64,000 nt of DNA, taken from Azospirillum sp. TSO35-2 (GTDB lineage: Bacteria; Pseudomonadota; Alphaproteobacteria; Azospirillales; Azospirillaceae). Shown here one piece after another: positions 46,966-56,760 of this stretch. The translations under genes were made by a program, and so were the position numbers. Position 1 is the first letter of the stretch; every line of letters begins with the position of its first letter. Location: assembly GCF_003116095.1 (NCBI RefSeq), contig NZ_LGRA01000008.1, positions 241,452 to 305,451 of the forward strand. The letters run 5' to 3'. Below the pieces are notes generated by a model. It did no database searches. It was given only the letters and a program-made list of their open reading frames with translations, and was not told where the DNA came from.

Positions 46966-46980
46966 GTTCCTGATATGTTC
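46966..46980. promoter_or_regulatory. LexA box (alphaproteobacterial SOS box) of imuA
   Basis: GTTC-N7-GTTC, an exact match to the direct-repeat LexA operator of alphaproteobacteria, 26 bases upstream of the chosen imuA start. Confidence 0.88.
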
Positions 46981-47045
46981 TATCATGGAGCCGTGTCGAG
47001 GGGGAGTCTGAGACTCCCGTCCCCTGTTCAGTCGGACCGGATCAC

Positions 47046-47085
47046 TTCGCGATCGGGATCAGTTCGCGATCGGGATCAGTTCGCG
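47046..47085. repeat. 17-bp direct repeat across the stop codon of the SH3 lipoprotein gene
   Basis: TTCGCGATCGGGATCAG occurs at 47046-47062 and 47063-47079, and a third partial copy begins at 47080. On the minus strand this duplicates the last codons (P-I-A-N) and the TGA, giving two spare stop-and-tail copies after the gene. Confidence 0.9.
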
Positions 47086-47561
47086 ATTGGGCTGGCGCCG
47101 ATCTTGTGGCGTGGCGCGGCCTTGATGCTCGGCCCGGCGTTGTCGACCGGCTTGGCCAGCGTCGTGCTGGTACCGCGGGTGCCGCGCGGCGTGTTGCCCT
47201 TCAGCCGCAGCAGGTGCAGCCGGACATAGGCGGTGGAGCCGCCGGTCTTCACCGCGATCCAGTCGCTGTTGCGCACCTTGCCCACGGCGGTCACCGCCTG
47301 CCCGGCGCCCAGCGTGGCGACGACGCCCGACCCGGTGGTCGGCTGGGCGTAGAGCGGCGTCGCCTTGTCGACCTCCCACTCGCCATAGACCGGCTCCAGC
47401 CCGGCCCCGGTTTCGGGCGCGGTGCGCACCGTCGGGGCGTTGGGAATGCGCTCGCGCGGCATGCAGCCGGGGACCATCAGCGTGGTCAGGGCCAGCATCA
47501 CGGGCGCAAGAAACTTGGGGCCAGTCAAACGGGGCAAGGTACGCGCACGCCGAATCATCAC
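47076..47561 (-). CDS. SH3-domain (SH3b) lipoprotein
   Basis: 161 residues. Lipoprotein signal with lipobox V-P-G-C (about 30-33). A bacterial SH3 domain follows (about 58-118): A-T-P-L-Y-A-Q-P-T-T-G-S-G-V-V-A-T-L and D-W-I-A-V-K-T-G-G-S-T-A-Y-V. Such domains bind cell-wall components or proteins in the periplasm. A basic Thr/Lys-rich tail of 40 residues ends S-P-I-A-N at a tandem repeat. No neighbours with a linked role. Confidence 0.8.
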   Translation of the reverse strand: MMIRRARTLPRLTGPKFLAPVMLALTTLMVPGCMPRERIPNAPTVRTAPETGAGLEPVYGEWEVDKATPLYAQPTTGSGVVATLGAGQAVTAVGKVRNSDWIAVKTGGSTAYVRLHLLRLKGNTPRGTRGTSTTLAKPVDNAGPSIKAAPRHKIGASPIAN

Positions 47562-47890
47562 TCACCTTATGGGCCGGTGCTTCGCGGGGGGTTCGCAGAG
47601 GTTGGACGACCGTCGACGCGACCATACAGGAGGCGGGGCGTCCTTCGCCACCGCAGCGCAACCAGATTCGCTATGCGCTTTTTGGGTCGCCGGATTTCAG
47701 GTCGCCGCCCGGCCGGAACAATTTCTCTAAAATGCCGAATATTTTGCCGTTCCCCGCGCAGGAGTCTCCGCCACCCCCGCGTATCTTGTCCATCGAGACG
47801 CCCGAGCCGAGCCCACCGGCCCAATCCAACGGCCCAACCCACCGAGCGTCCACGACCCGACGGCAGTCCATCAAACGGGGGCATCCGGCC
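47562..47890. other. Divergent intergenic region between the SH3 lipoprotein and EF-hand genes
   Basis: 329 bases. A low-GC patch at 47715-47745 (AATTTCTCTAAAAT) may hold the -10 of the EF-hand gene, but no matching -35 was found. Nothing else was seen. Confidence 0.5.
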
Positions 47891-48745
47891 ATGATTTCGT
47901 CCCTCAGCAGCTACGGCAGCACCAGCACCGCGGCGACGCTTCAGAAATTCTTCTCCAAGGCGGACGCCAACAGCGATTCGTCCCTGTCCAAGGACGAGCT
48001 GCTGAGCGCGCTCGGCGGCACGTCCGCCAGTTCGGACAGCTCCAAGCTCTCCAAGGCGGTCGACGGTCTGGTCAGCAGCCTGGACAGCGACAGCGACGGC
48101 TCGCTCAACGCGACCGAGTTCAGCTCCTTCGGCAGCCAGTTCGACTACAGCAGCGGCAGCACCCTGCTGGCGGCGCAGGAACAGGCGAGCAGCCTGCAGC
48201 AACAGTTCGCCCAGAACCTCTATTCCAGCATCGACAGCGACAGCAGCGGCGGCATCAGCGCGGACGAGCTGGGGTCGGCCCTGTCCTCCGCCCTGTCGGC
48301 GACCGGCCAGTCGACCAGCGACAGCAGCAGCATGGCGGCGGACCTGTTCAAGAGCCTGGACAGCGACGAGGACGGCACCGTCTCGCAGGACGAGCTGACC
48401 AGCGCGCTGAAGCAGGCCGAGGCCAACCGTCCGCCGCCGCCCCCGCCGCCGGCCAACGACAGCGGCTCGGCGAGCAGCGATTCGGACAGCACCTCCGCCA
48501 CGTCCTCGACCTCTTCGTCCTCGTCCTCGGCCAGTTCGTCGTCCACCTCGGCGAGCAGCGCGTCGGCCGGCAGCTCGACCAGCTACGACCCGCTGGACAC
48601 CAACAAGGACGGCTATGTGTCGGAGGAGGAGCGAATGGCCGGCCTCGGCGTCGGCACGCAGCAGACAAACGGCGTGACGTCGAACCGCCTGAGCGGCGAC
48701 ATGCTCCGCACGCTGATGCAGGGCATCAACGAGGTTGCCGCGTAG
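47891..48745 (+). CDS. EF-hand calcium-binding protein with Ser-rich linker
   Basis: 284 residues. Five EF-hand loops are visible: D-A-N-S-D-S-S-L-S-K-D-E, D-S-D-S-D-G-S-L-N-A-T-E, D-S-D-S-S-G-G-I-S-A-D-E, D-S-D-E-D-G-T-V-S-Q-D-E and D-T-N-K-D-G-Y-V-S-E-E-E. A Pro run and a Ser-only stretch of about 50 residues separate the fourth and fifth. No signal peptide. The ATG at 47891 begins the conserved N-terminus; upstream frame has no domain. Likely a calcium sensor or buffer; location and partner unknown. Confidence 0.8.
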   Translation: MISSLSSYGSTSTAATLQKFFSKADANSDSSLSKDELLSALGGTSASSDSSKLSKAVDGLVSSLDSDSDGSLNATEFSSFGSQFDYSSGSTLLAAQEQASSLQQQFAQNLYSSIDSDSSGGISADELGSALSSALSATGQSTSDSSSMAADLFKSLDSDEDGTVSQDELTSALKQAEANRPPPPPPPANDSGSASSDSDSTSATSSTSSSSSSASSSSTSASSASAGSSTSYDPLDTNKDGYVSEEERMAGLGVGTQQTNGVTSNRLSGDMLRTLMQGINEVAA

Positions 48746-48801
48746 CCTTGTGGGTTCGGCTGCGCGGCACGGGGGAAGGCGGTCGGCGGGTGGCGCCGGC
48801 C

Positions 48802-48861
48802 GCCTTTTCTTTTGCCCGCCTTTTCTTTTGCCCGCCTTTTCTTTTGCCCGCCTTTTCTTTT
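48802..48861. repeat. Tandem 16-bp repeat, 3.75 copies, downstream of the EF-hand gene
   Basis: The unit GCCTTTTCTTTTGCCC occurs three times in full and once in part. It lies between the EF-hand gene and the end of hemN, and its T-runs preceded by GC-rich sequence (GCCGGCCGCC) may double as a terminator for the EF-hand transcript. Confidence 0.95.
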
Positions 48862-48875
48862 GGGCGAGCGCCGGC

Positions 48876-50288
48876 TCAGACCGCGCGGCTGTGGCGGCCG
48901 GCCCCCTTGGACAGGTGGGTGTCGAAGCGGGCGGCGACGATGCGCATCAGCGGGCGGGCGGCTTCCGGGACATGGACACGCCGCCCCTCCACCACCGCCA
49001 CGCCGTCGGCGACCAGATCGGCCATGCCGGCCAGTTCCGGGTCGAAGGCGCCCTCGTCCAGGCCATGGGCGCGGGCGATCGCGGCGGTGTCGACCGACAG
49101 GTCGCACATCAGCCGCATGATCAGGTCGCGCCGCACCTTGTCGTCCTCGGTCAGGGCGATGCCCTTGGCGGTGGGCAGGCGGCCTTCCTCGATCGCCGCG
49201 GCGTAATGGTCGAACGGCACGGCGTTCTGCACATAGCCCTGCGGCAGCGCGCCGATGGAGGAGGAGCCGAAGCCCAGCAGCACCTCGGCGTCGTCGGTGG
49301 TGTAGCCCTGGAAGTTGCGGCCGAGCCGCCCTTCCTCCTGCTGCACCGCCAGCTCGTCGCCGGGGCGGGCGAAATGGTCCAGCCCGATGGCGCTGTAGCC
49401 GGCGGCGGCCAGCGTGTCGGCGATGGCGGCGAACTGCTCCCAGCGGCCGAGCGAGTCGGCCAGCACCGACTCGTCGATCTTCTTCTGGTGGGTCTTCATC
49501 CACGGCACATGGGCGTAGCCGAAGACCGACAGGCGGTCGGGCGCCATCTCCAGCGCGATCTCGGCGGAGCGGGTGACGCTCTCCACCGACTGGTGCGGCA
49601 GGCCGTACATCAGGTCGAGGTTGATGCTGTCGATGCCGGCGCCGTGCAGCCATTCCAGCGCCTGTTCGGTGACGGCACGCGGCTGGACGCGGTTGATCGC
49701 CTCCTGCACCACGGCGTCGAAGTCCTGCACGCCCAGCGAGGCGCGGTTGACCCCGGCGCGGCCCAGCGCCGCCGCCATCTCCGCCGTCAGGGTGCGCGGG
49801 TCGATCTCCACCGCCAGCTCGGCGTTGGCGGCGATGTCGAAACGCTCGCGCAGCAGGCCGATCAGCGATTCGAAATCGGCGGGCGCCATCATCGTCGGGG
49901 TGCCGCCGCCGAAATGGATGTGGCGCACCGCCAGCCGGCCGGGAATGCGGTCGGCGACCATGCCGACCTCGCGCCGCAGATGGCCGAGATACTCGGCGAT
50001 CGGCTCGTAGCGGGCGACGATCTTGGTGTGGCAGCCGCAGTACCAGCACATCTTCTGGCAGAAGGGGATGTGGAGGTAGAGCGATCCCGACCGCGACGGC
50101 TCGATCGCCGCCAGCCAGCCGCCATACACGTCGCCGTTCACGTCCGGCGTGAAGTGCGGCGCGGTCGGGTAGCTGGTGTAGCGCGGCACCCGCAGCCCGT
50201 CATACTTGGCGAGCAGCGCGGCGTCGACACCGTGGGACGGGGACTTGACGGGGGCCGGGCGACCGGCCAGGGCGGTGATGGCGTTCAT
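48876..50288 (-). CDS. hemN: Oxygen-independent coproporphyrinogen III dehydrogenase
   Basis: 470 residues, a radical-SAM enzyme of heme synthesis for low oxygen. The cluster motif CxxxCxxC is C-Q-K-M-C-W-Y-C-G-C at about 65-74, followed by H-I-H-F-G-G-G-T-P-T and V-E-I-D-P-R. The N-terminal R-V-P-R-Y-T-S-Y-P-T-A-P-H-F is the HemN signature that separates it from HemW. ATG at 50288 chosen; the frame extends upstream without similarity. An FNR-type box lies 37 bases before the start. Confidence 0.96.
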   Translation of the reverse strand: MNAITALAGRPAPVKSPSHGVDAALLAKYDGLRVPRYTSYPTAPHFTPDVNGDVYGGWLAAIEPSRSGSLYLHIPFCQKMCWYCGCHTKIVARYEPIAEYLGHLRREVGMVADRIPGRLAVRHIHFGGGTPTMMAPADFESLIGLLRERFDIAANAELAVEIDPRTLTAEMAAALGRAGVNRASLGVQDFDAVVQEAINRVQPRAVTEQALEWLHGAGIDSINLDLMYGLPHQSVESVTRSAEIALEMAPDRLSVFGYAHVPWMKTHQKKIDESVLADSLGRWEQFAAIADTLAAAGYSAIGLDHFARPGDELAVQQEEGRLGRNFQGYTTDDAEVLLGFGSSSIGALPQGYVQNAVPFDHYAAAIEEGRLPTAKGIALTEDDKVRRDLIMRLMCDLSVDTAAIARAHGLDEGAFDPELAGMADLVADGVAVVEGRRVHVPEAARPLMRIVAARFDTHLSKGAGRHSRAV

Positions 50289-50324
50289 GAGCGACAGAGT
50301 GCCGCAGCCGGGCCGCCCCGTGCC

Positions 50325-50338
50325 TTGATGTACGTCAA
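50325..50338. promoter_or_regulatory. FNR/Anr-type box upstream of hemN
   Basis: TTGAT-GTAC-GTCAA matches the FNR consensus TTGAT-N4-ATCAA in 9 of 10 positions. Its place before an oxygen-independent enzyme supports anaerobic activation. Confidence 0.8.
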
Positions 50339-50380
50339 GCTTTGAGACCCGCCCCCGGAAACCCGCCGTCCGGAGCGCCG

Positions 50381-50827
50381 TCAGCGGCGCGGACGCGTCG
50401 CCGCCGCGGCGGCCAGACGCTGTTCCAGATGCTCGTGCAGCAGGTCCAGGTTCATCCGGTTGGCCTTGAAGGCGATGTCGAACACCGTGCCGACGACCGG
50501 CACCGACCCGACCGCCCAGTCCAGCGCGACGTTGAACGCCATGCGGGCCAGCAGCGTCTTGGGCAGGTCGAAACGGGCGGCCTCCATGATGATCCAGGCG
50601 GACACCACCGCGGTCAGCGTGTCGCCGGCCACCGGCACCAGGCTGGCGATGCCGTCCAGCCCGACCGGGATGCGGGTGCCGGGGATGCGCCAGCGGGTGT
50701 CCATCAGGCGGGCCAGCCGGCGCAGCCGCTCCAGCCGGCGGAAATCGATGGGGACCGATCCGCCGCCGCCGCCCGGCTGGGGTTCGGTCGAAACGGTGCG
50801 CTGGCGTGTGCGGATGGCGTCGATCAT
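50381..50827 (-). CDS. DUF4112-family membrane protein
   Basis: 148 residues. The segment R-W-R-I-P-G-T-R-I-P-V-G-L-D-G-I-A-S-L-V-P (split by the membrane helix that follows) and V-G-S-V-P-V-V-G-T-V-F-D-I-A-F-K-A-N-R-M-N are the DUF4112 signature, with two short hydrophobic helices. Function unknown. The ATG at 50827 was chosen over an upstream ATG because the added 39 residues are Gly-rich low complexity. About 90 bases upstream of hemN on the same strand. Confidence 0.85.
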   Translation of the reverse strand: MIDAIRTRQRTVSTEPQPGGGGGSVPIDFRRLERLRRLARLMDTRWRIPGTRIPVGLDGIASLVPVAGDTLTAVVSAWIIMEAARFDLPKTLLARMAFNVALDWAVGSVPVVGTVFDIAFKANRMNLDLLHEHLEQRLAAAAATRPRR

Positions 50828-50984
50828 CGCATTTCCCCCCATAGGCGGCCACGCGCCGGACGCGTGGAACCCCGCATGGTATGAACCCGTCACCGCACCC
50901 CCGGGTTCCGCCACCCCACCGGCAAAGTTCGTCCCCTCAACCATTCCGCACCGGCCTTCCGAACCGGGCGCGTTGCCGCAACCG

Positions 50985-52187
<1,203 letters not shown>

Positions 52188-52514
52188 CGCGTCTCGTCTT
52201 TCAGCGTGGTGGATCGGGCAAAGGGCTAAGCGGGACAGATAGGGCCGTTACGCTTCCGTTCAAAGACATCAGCCCACCATGGGGCGGCGAATTGACGCGG
52301 TTCCCAGGTTAAATGGTTGCCGTTGCAACGGTTTTTCCGGCCGAGACTGCCGGATCCCTTACCCCGGTCCGGTTCTTATGTCTTTTGACGGGTGGCGAGC
52401 CGGGCAACCACTGGTCACAATGGCTCCACACCAACAAAGCCGCGGGCCGGTTCCATCCCGGCGGCTTGGAGGCAAGGCCGGACCAAACGGCCGCCTTTTC
52501 CGGAGGAAACGCCC
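52188..52514. other. Divergent intergenic region upstream of nhaA and the zinc-ribbon gene
   Basis: 327 bases. A 12-base palindrome CCGTTGCAACGG (52320-52331) is followed by TTTTT; it could be an operator or a short transcript end. No promoter could be assigned. Confidence 0.45.
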
Positions 52515-52748
52515 ATGGACACCCTGTATTGCGCCTGCTGCGGGCGCCCGTTCCTGCGCGCCTCGTCACGCGGGCCGGCACCGCTCTACTGCTCACGCGA
52601 TTGCCGGTTGCAGATCGCGGTGCGCCGCCGCGCCTGGACGGCGCTCGAGAACGCGTCGGCGCGGCATGCCGAACCACCGGCGGAGCCCACCGTCATCCAC
52701 TGGTCGCGGGCGGCCGGCGGGCGGCGGGCGCTGGGGCAGCGAGCTTAG
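52515..52748 (+). CDS. Zinc-ribbon-like small protein
   Basis: 77 residues. C-A-C-C (about 6-9) and C-S-R-D-C (about 28-32) form a likely four-Cys zinc knuckle, followed by basic Arg/Ala-rich helix and a tail ending in G-Q-R-A. CCGGAGGAAAC is a strong ribosome site. Such tiny zinc-ribbon proteins are common in Azospirillum-like genomes but their function is not known; nucleic-acid binding is only a guess from the basic surface. Confidence 0.65.
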   Translation: MDTLYCACCGRPFLRASSRGPAPLYCSRDCRLQIAVRRRAWTALENASARHAEPPAEPTVIHWSRAAGGRRALGQRA

Positions 52749-52895
52749 GCGCGGCCGGGTCCGACGCTTGCCCACAGGAAGGTGCTCCTAACCCTCTTGC
52801 AGCGCGGCGGCACCGGCATCATGTGGTCGCGGTCACGCTGGACGCTCCCCGCGCCCCGGCGGGCGGACCTGTGACTGCCGGAGCCTCGCCCCTTC

Positions 52896-53630
52896 ATGCT
52901 CGACCTGCTTGCCGACCCGAATGCCTGGGCCAGCCTTCTGACGTTGACCGCGTTGGAAATCGTGCTGGGCATCGACAACATCATCTTCATTTCGATCATG
53001 GCGTCGAAGCTGCCGGTCGAGCAGCAGCACAACGCCCGCCGCGTCGGCCTGGCGCTGGCGCTGTTGACCCGGCTGGCGCTGCTGGCCTCCATCGCCTGGG
53101 TGGCGCAGCTGACCCAGCCGCTGTTCACCGTCCTGGGCTGGGCGGTGTCGGGGCGCGACCTGATCCTGATCCTGGGCGGCCTGTTCCTGCTGGCCAAGGG
53201 CACGCTGGAGATCCACCACACCGTGGAGGGCCACGAGGAGGAAGGGTCGGCGCCGAAGCGCGCCACCTTCACCTCGATCGTCATCCAGATCATGTTCCTG
53301 GACATCGTCTTCTCGCTCGACAGCGTCATCACCGCCGTCGGCATGTCCGACCATCTGCCGGTGATGATCGCCGCCGTCGTCATCGCCATGGCGGTGATGC
53401 TGTTCGCCTCCGGCCCGGTCGGCGACTTCGTCAACCGTCACGTCACGGTGAAGATGCTGGCGCTGTCCTTCCTGCTGCTGGTCGGCGTGGCGCTGATCGC
53501 CGACGGCCTGGGCTTCCACATCCCCAAGGGCTACCTGTACTTCGCCATCGCCTTCTCCACCCTGGTCGAGGCGCTGAACCTGATGGCCGCCGGCCGGCGG
53601 AAAAGGGCGGCGGCAGCGGCGAAGCACTGA
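52896..53630 (+). CDS. TerC-family integral membrane protein
   Basis: 244 residues with seven membrane helices. The TerC signature is clear: L-E-I-V-L-G-I-D-N-I-I-F-I-S-I in helix 1 and I-M-F-L-D-I-V-F-S-L-D-S-V in the second half, each supplying conserved Asp residues. Members are linked to metal (manganese) export and tellurite resistance. The short form without CBS domains; a separate CBS gene lies 43 bases past its end on the other strand. Confidence 0.9.
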   Translation: MLDLLADPNAWASLLTLTALEIVLGIDNIIFISIMASKLPVEQQHNARRVGLALALLTRLALLASIAWVAQLTQPLFTVLGWAVSGRDLILILGGLFLLAKGTLEIHHTVEGHEEEGSAPKRATFTSIVIQIMFLDIVFSLDSVITAVGMSDHLPVMIAAVVIAMAVMLFASGPVGDFVNRHVTVKMLALSFLLLVGVALIADGLGFHIPKGYLYFAIAFSTLVEALNLMAAGRRKRAAAAAKH

Positions 53631-53641
53631 CGGGACAGGTT

Positions 53642-53661
53642 GGGGGCCGTCGCCGGCCCCC
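53642..53661. terminator. GC-rich hairpin between convergent TerC and CBS genes
   Basis: GGGGGCCG/CGGCCCCC, an 8-bp stem with a 4-base loop. No T-run follows on either strand, so termination would be weak. Confidence 0.45.
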
Positions 53662-53673
53662 TCCCCCACACGC

Positions 53674-54084
53674 TCACGCCCCGGCGCGCTCGGTCATCAG
53701 ATGCTCGTAGGCGACCTTGAACAGGTCGCGGATCGACACGATGCCGACCGCGCGGTTGCCCTGGGTGATCGGCAGGTGGCGGTAATGCTTGTCGTGCATC
53801 AGCTTCAGCGCGTCGACCGCGTCGGCGTCGGGCGGCAGGCTGTCGGGGTTGCGGGTCATCACCGTCGCCACTTCGACCGACGACGGGTCGAGATCCTTCG
53901 ACAGCACCTTGTTGTTCAGGTCGCGCTCGGTGACGATGCCGATCAGCGCGCCGTGGCTCACCACCAGCACGGCGCCGATGTTCTTGTCGGCCATCATCTT
54001 CGACACGGTGGCGACGGAGGTGTCCTCCGGCACCAGGATCAGTTCCTGCGACTTGACGACGTCCGGAACCAGCTTGCGTTTCAT
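53674..54084 (-). CDS. Tandem CBS-domain protein
   Basis: 136 residues forming two CBS motifs (about 8-62 and 73-130): K-N-I-G-A-V-L-V-V, G-I-V-T-E-R-D and R-H-L-P-I-T-Q, G-I-V-S-I-R-D-L. Such Bateman modules bind adenosine nucleotides and tune partner proteins. The ATG at 54084 begins M-K-R-K-L-V-P-D-V; the frame extends 20 codons upstream. Partner not evident. Confidence 0.88.
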   Translation of the reverse strand: MKRKLVPDVVKSQELILVPEDTSVATVSKMMADKNIGAVLVVSHGALIGIVTERDLNNKVLSKDLDPSSVEVATVMTRNPDSLPPDADAVDALKLMHDKHYRHLPITQGNRAVGIVSIRDLFKVAYEHLMTERAGA

Positions 54085-54235
54085 GATTGCCCCGATTGAC
54101 TGTTGGCGATTGGTTGTTGGTCGCGCGACTGTAACCAATGCCAACGATCAGGGAGAACAGCAGTCTTGCGCCGGCCGGGGCGCCGATTGTCGCAGGCCCC
54201 GCCCAGCCCTTTCGACCGCTGTTTCATACGAATAC

Positions 54236-55459
54236 TTACGAAGCATTCCCCGGGGCGTTGCGGGAGCCGAGGACCGGCCGCCCCGTTGCTGCCCGCCCGG
54301 CGATCAGCATTCCCGCGACCAGCAGCAGCGCGGCCAGCACCACCGCGGCGGCCGCGCCGAGCAGGGCGGAATCGAAGCTGCCGGTGCGCGCCACCACCAG
54401 CCCGGCGGGCAGCGGCCCGATGATCTGGCCCAGCCCATAGGCGGCGGTCAGCGCGCCGACCACCCGGGCCGAGGCGCCGCCCGACAGCTGCCGCCCCAGC
54501 GCGAAGGACTGCGAGACGATGCCGACGAAGGTGCCGCCGAACAGCAACGCCGAGACGACGGAGATCGTCGGCGAGCCGGTCATCGGCAGCAGGATGGCGG
54601 CGGCCTGGGTCAAGTGCGCCAGGATCAGCGCCCACCAGCTGTTGGTCCGCCGGGCGACCGCCGCCCAGAGCACGCCGGCCCCGATCGCCCCCAGTCCCGC
54701 CACCATCCAGGCGGCCTCGCCCACCGCGGCGGTGCCGGGGTTGGTCTTCAGGATCGACACCAGGAAGGTGGCCGACACGATGTAGCCGCCGCCTTCCAGG
54801 AAATAGGCGATGGTCAGCAAAAGCAGCGGCGCCGACAGCCCGCCGGCCCGGGCCGCCGTGCCGGTGCCCGCGGCGGCGGCCGGCTGGTGCCGCGGCGGCG
54901 GGTCGGTCACCCACAGCCCCGGCAGCAGGCCCAGCACCGCGCAGATCGCCCCCAGCGCCAGCCAGTCGCCGGCCCAGCTCAGCCGGTCGCCGACCAGCGC
55001 CACGAACAGCCCCGACGCCGCGATGCCGGCGCCGACGCCGGTGTAGAGCCAACCGGCGAAGCGCTCCCCGCCGCGCCGCGTCAGGGTGTCCAGCACCATG
55101 GCGATGCCCAGGATGAAGATGCCGGCGCTCGACAGGCCGGAGACGAAGCGCAGGACCAGCCAGGGCGCCATCGCCTGCCCGGCGTCGCCGAAATCCAGCC
55201 CCATCGCCGCGGTGGTGCCGGCGCTGAGCAGCAGGGACAGCCGGAACACCAGGGTGCGGACCCGCCCGTGCGGCACCAGCCCGGAGCCGAGCGCGCCGAC
55301 GAAATAGCCGAGATAGTTCAGCGAGGCGAGCAGCCCCGCCCCATCGGTCTTCAGCCCGGTGGCCGCCTGCATCGCCGGCAGGATCGGGGTGAAGGCGAAC
55401 CGCGCCACCCCCATGGCGATGGCGAGCGCGATCACGCCGCCGATCAGCACCCGCACCAT
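54236..55459 (-). CDS. MFS transporter (YbfB/YjiJ family)
   Basis: 407 residues and about 12 helices. N-terminal G-V-A-R-F-A-F-T-P-I-L-P-A-M and N-Y-L-G-Y-F-V-G-A-L match the YbfB/YjiJ group of the major facilitator superfamily. A cytoplasmic loop holds P-P-P-R-H-Q-P-A-A-A between helices 6 and 7. Substrate unknown, often drug or small-acid export. Divergent from the LysR gene, with a LysR box between. Confidence 0.88.
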   Translation of the reverse strand: MVRVLIGGVIALAIAMGVARFAFTPILPAMQAATGLKTDGAGLLASLNYLGYFVGALGSGLVPHGRVRTLVFRLSLLLSAGTTAAMGLDFGDAGQAMAPWLVLRFVSGLSSAGIFILGIAMVLDTLTRRGGERFAGWLYTGVGAGIAASGLFVALVGDRLSWAGDWLALGAICAVLGLLPGLWVTDPPPRHQPAAAAGTGTAARAGGLSAPLLLLTIAYFLEGGGYIVSATFLVSILKTNPGTAAVGEAAWMVAGLGAIGAGVLWAAVARRTNSWWALILAHLTQAAAILLPMTGSPTISVVSALLFGGTFVGIVSQSFALGRQLSGGASARVVGALTAAYGLGQIIGPLPAGLVVARTGSFDSALLGAAAAVVLAALLLVAGMLIAGRAATGRPVLGSRNAPGNAS

Positions 55460-55546
55460 CGTCCGCTCCCCTCGCTTCGCTGTCGGCTCGTTGGAATGGT
55501 TCGGCCGACGGATTGATCGACCGCCATCATGACCGCGGCGCCGCCG

Positions 55547-55559
55547 TCATTTCCAATGA
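55547..55559. promoter_or_regulatory. LysR box between the MFS and LysR genes
   Basis: TCATT-TCC-AATGA, a perfect inverted repeat with T-N11-A form, 88 bases upstream of the MFS start and 81 upstream of the LysR start. Confidence 0.6.
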
Positions 55560-55639
55560 ATTGTTCTGATGATACGCTCCACTGCGAGTGATGGGTGCCA
55601 TGCGCCGGTGGTGGCGCGTCAGGGAAAGAGGGACACGCG

Positions 55640-56524
55640 ATGGATCTGGCCGGTTTGCGGGTGGTCAAGGCGGTGGCCGACACCGGCAGCGTCAGCCGGG
55701 CGGCCGACGCGCTGCACTGCGTCCAGTCCAACGTCACCGCGCGGATCAAGCGGCTGGAGGAGGATCTGGGCGTCGACCTGTTCCTGCGGCTGAGCCGCGG
55801 GATGGAGCCGACGCCGGCCGGCCGCGTGCTGGCCGGCTACGCCGACCGGGTGCTGCGGCTGGTCGCCCAGGCCCGCGACGCGGTGGCGGAGGCGGCGGGG
55901 CGCGGCGGCCGGCTGTCGGTCGGCAGCATGGAATCGACCGCGGCGGTGCGGCTGCCGCCGATCCTCGCCCGCTTCCACCGCGACCATCCCGACGTCGAGC
56001 TGACCATCACCCCCGGCGCGACCGAGACGCTGCTGACCGAGGTGCTGGCCGGGCGGCTCGACGGCGCCTTCGTCGGCGGCGAGGTGGCCCACCCGGACCT
56101 GACCGCCCAGCGCGTCTTCGAGGAGGAGCTGGTGCTGGCCGAGCCGCGCGCCGGCCTGACCACCGCCGGCGCGCGCCACACCCTGATCGGCTTCGGCCGG
56201 GCCTGCGCCTACCGCGGCCGGGCCGAGATGGCGATGCGCGAGGCCGGGCGCGTGCCCTTCCGCATCATGGAGTTCGGGGCGCTCGACGCCATCCTGGGCT
56301 GCGTCGGCGCCGGCATGGGCGTCACCGTCATGCCGCGGTCGGTGGTGGAGCGCGAGCCGTGGCGCGACCTGCTGGCGGCCCGCCCGCTGCCGGCGGCGCT
56401 GGGCCGCATGCCGACCCAGTTCGTCCGCCGCGCCGACGCCATCGAGACGGCCAGCCTGCGCGCCTTCCTGGCGGCGGTCTCGGACGGACCGGCGGTTCCG
56501 GCCGACGCGGACGTCGCGGCGTAG
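55640..56524 (+). CDS. LysR-family transcriptional regulator
   Basis: 294 residues. Helix-turn-helix about 1-60 ([32 protein letters not shown]), then an effector domain starting near 88 ([13 protein letters not shown]). The N-terminal half resembles the CynR/YwbI-type LysR proteins that control MFS neighbours. Start at 55640 gives M-D-L-A-G-L-R. It probably controls the divergent MFS gene. Confidence 0.9.
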   Translation: MDLAGLRVVKAVADTGSVSRAADALHCVQSNVTARIKRLEEDLGVDLFLRLSRGMEPTPAGRVLAGYADRVLRLVAQARDAVAEAAGRGGRLSVGSMESTAAVRLPPILARFHRDHPDVELTITPGATETLLTEVLAGRLDGAFVGGEVAHPDLTAQRVFEEELVLAEPRAGLTTAGARHTLIGFGRACAYRGRAEMAMREAGRVPFRIMEFGALDAILGCVGAGMGVTVMPRSVVEREPWRDLLAARPLPAALGRMPTQFVRRADAIETASLRAFLAAVSDGPAVPADADVAA

Positions 56525-56760
56525 GCGACGACGCGGCCCGGCGGGCTCCGGCTGCGACACGCCCCTGCGACAGGGGCGCCCACATCACGCGCAGGGTTGA
56601 ACGGCTTGTCGGCGGCGTGCTAGTGCAGGCGCGGTTGGCCATCCGGCCCGGTGCGACGCGCGTGCCCGTTGGGGATTCGGCTCCGATCGGCAATGCCGGA
56701 CAGGGGCCGAACGGGGGCGCGCGGCACGTCGCCGCCAGCCGGAACAGCGGAGAATGGATC

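Noticed and set aside
52320..52331. CCGTTGCAACGG palindrome with following T-run as a terminator
   Set aside because: The stem would have no loop when fully paired and there is no gene ending just upstream; kept only as a note in the intergenic entry.
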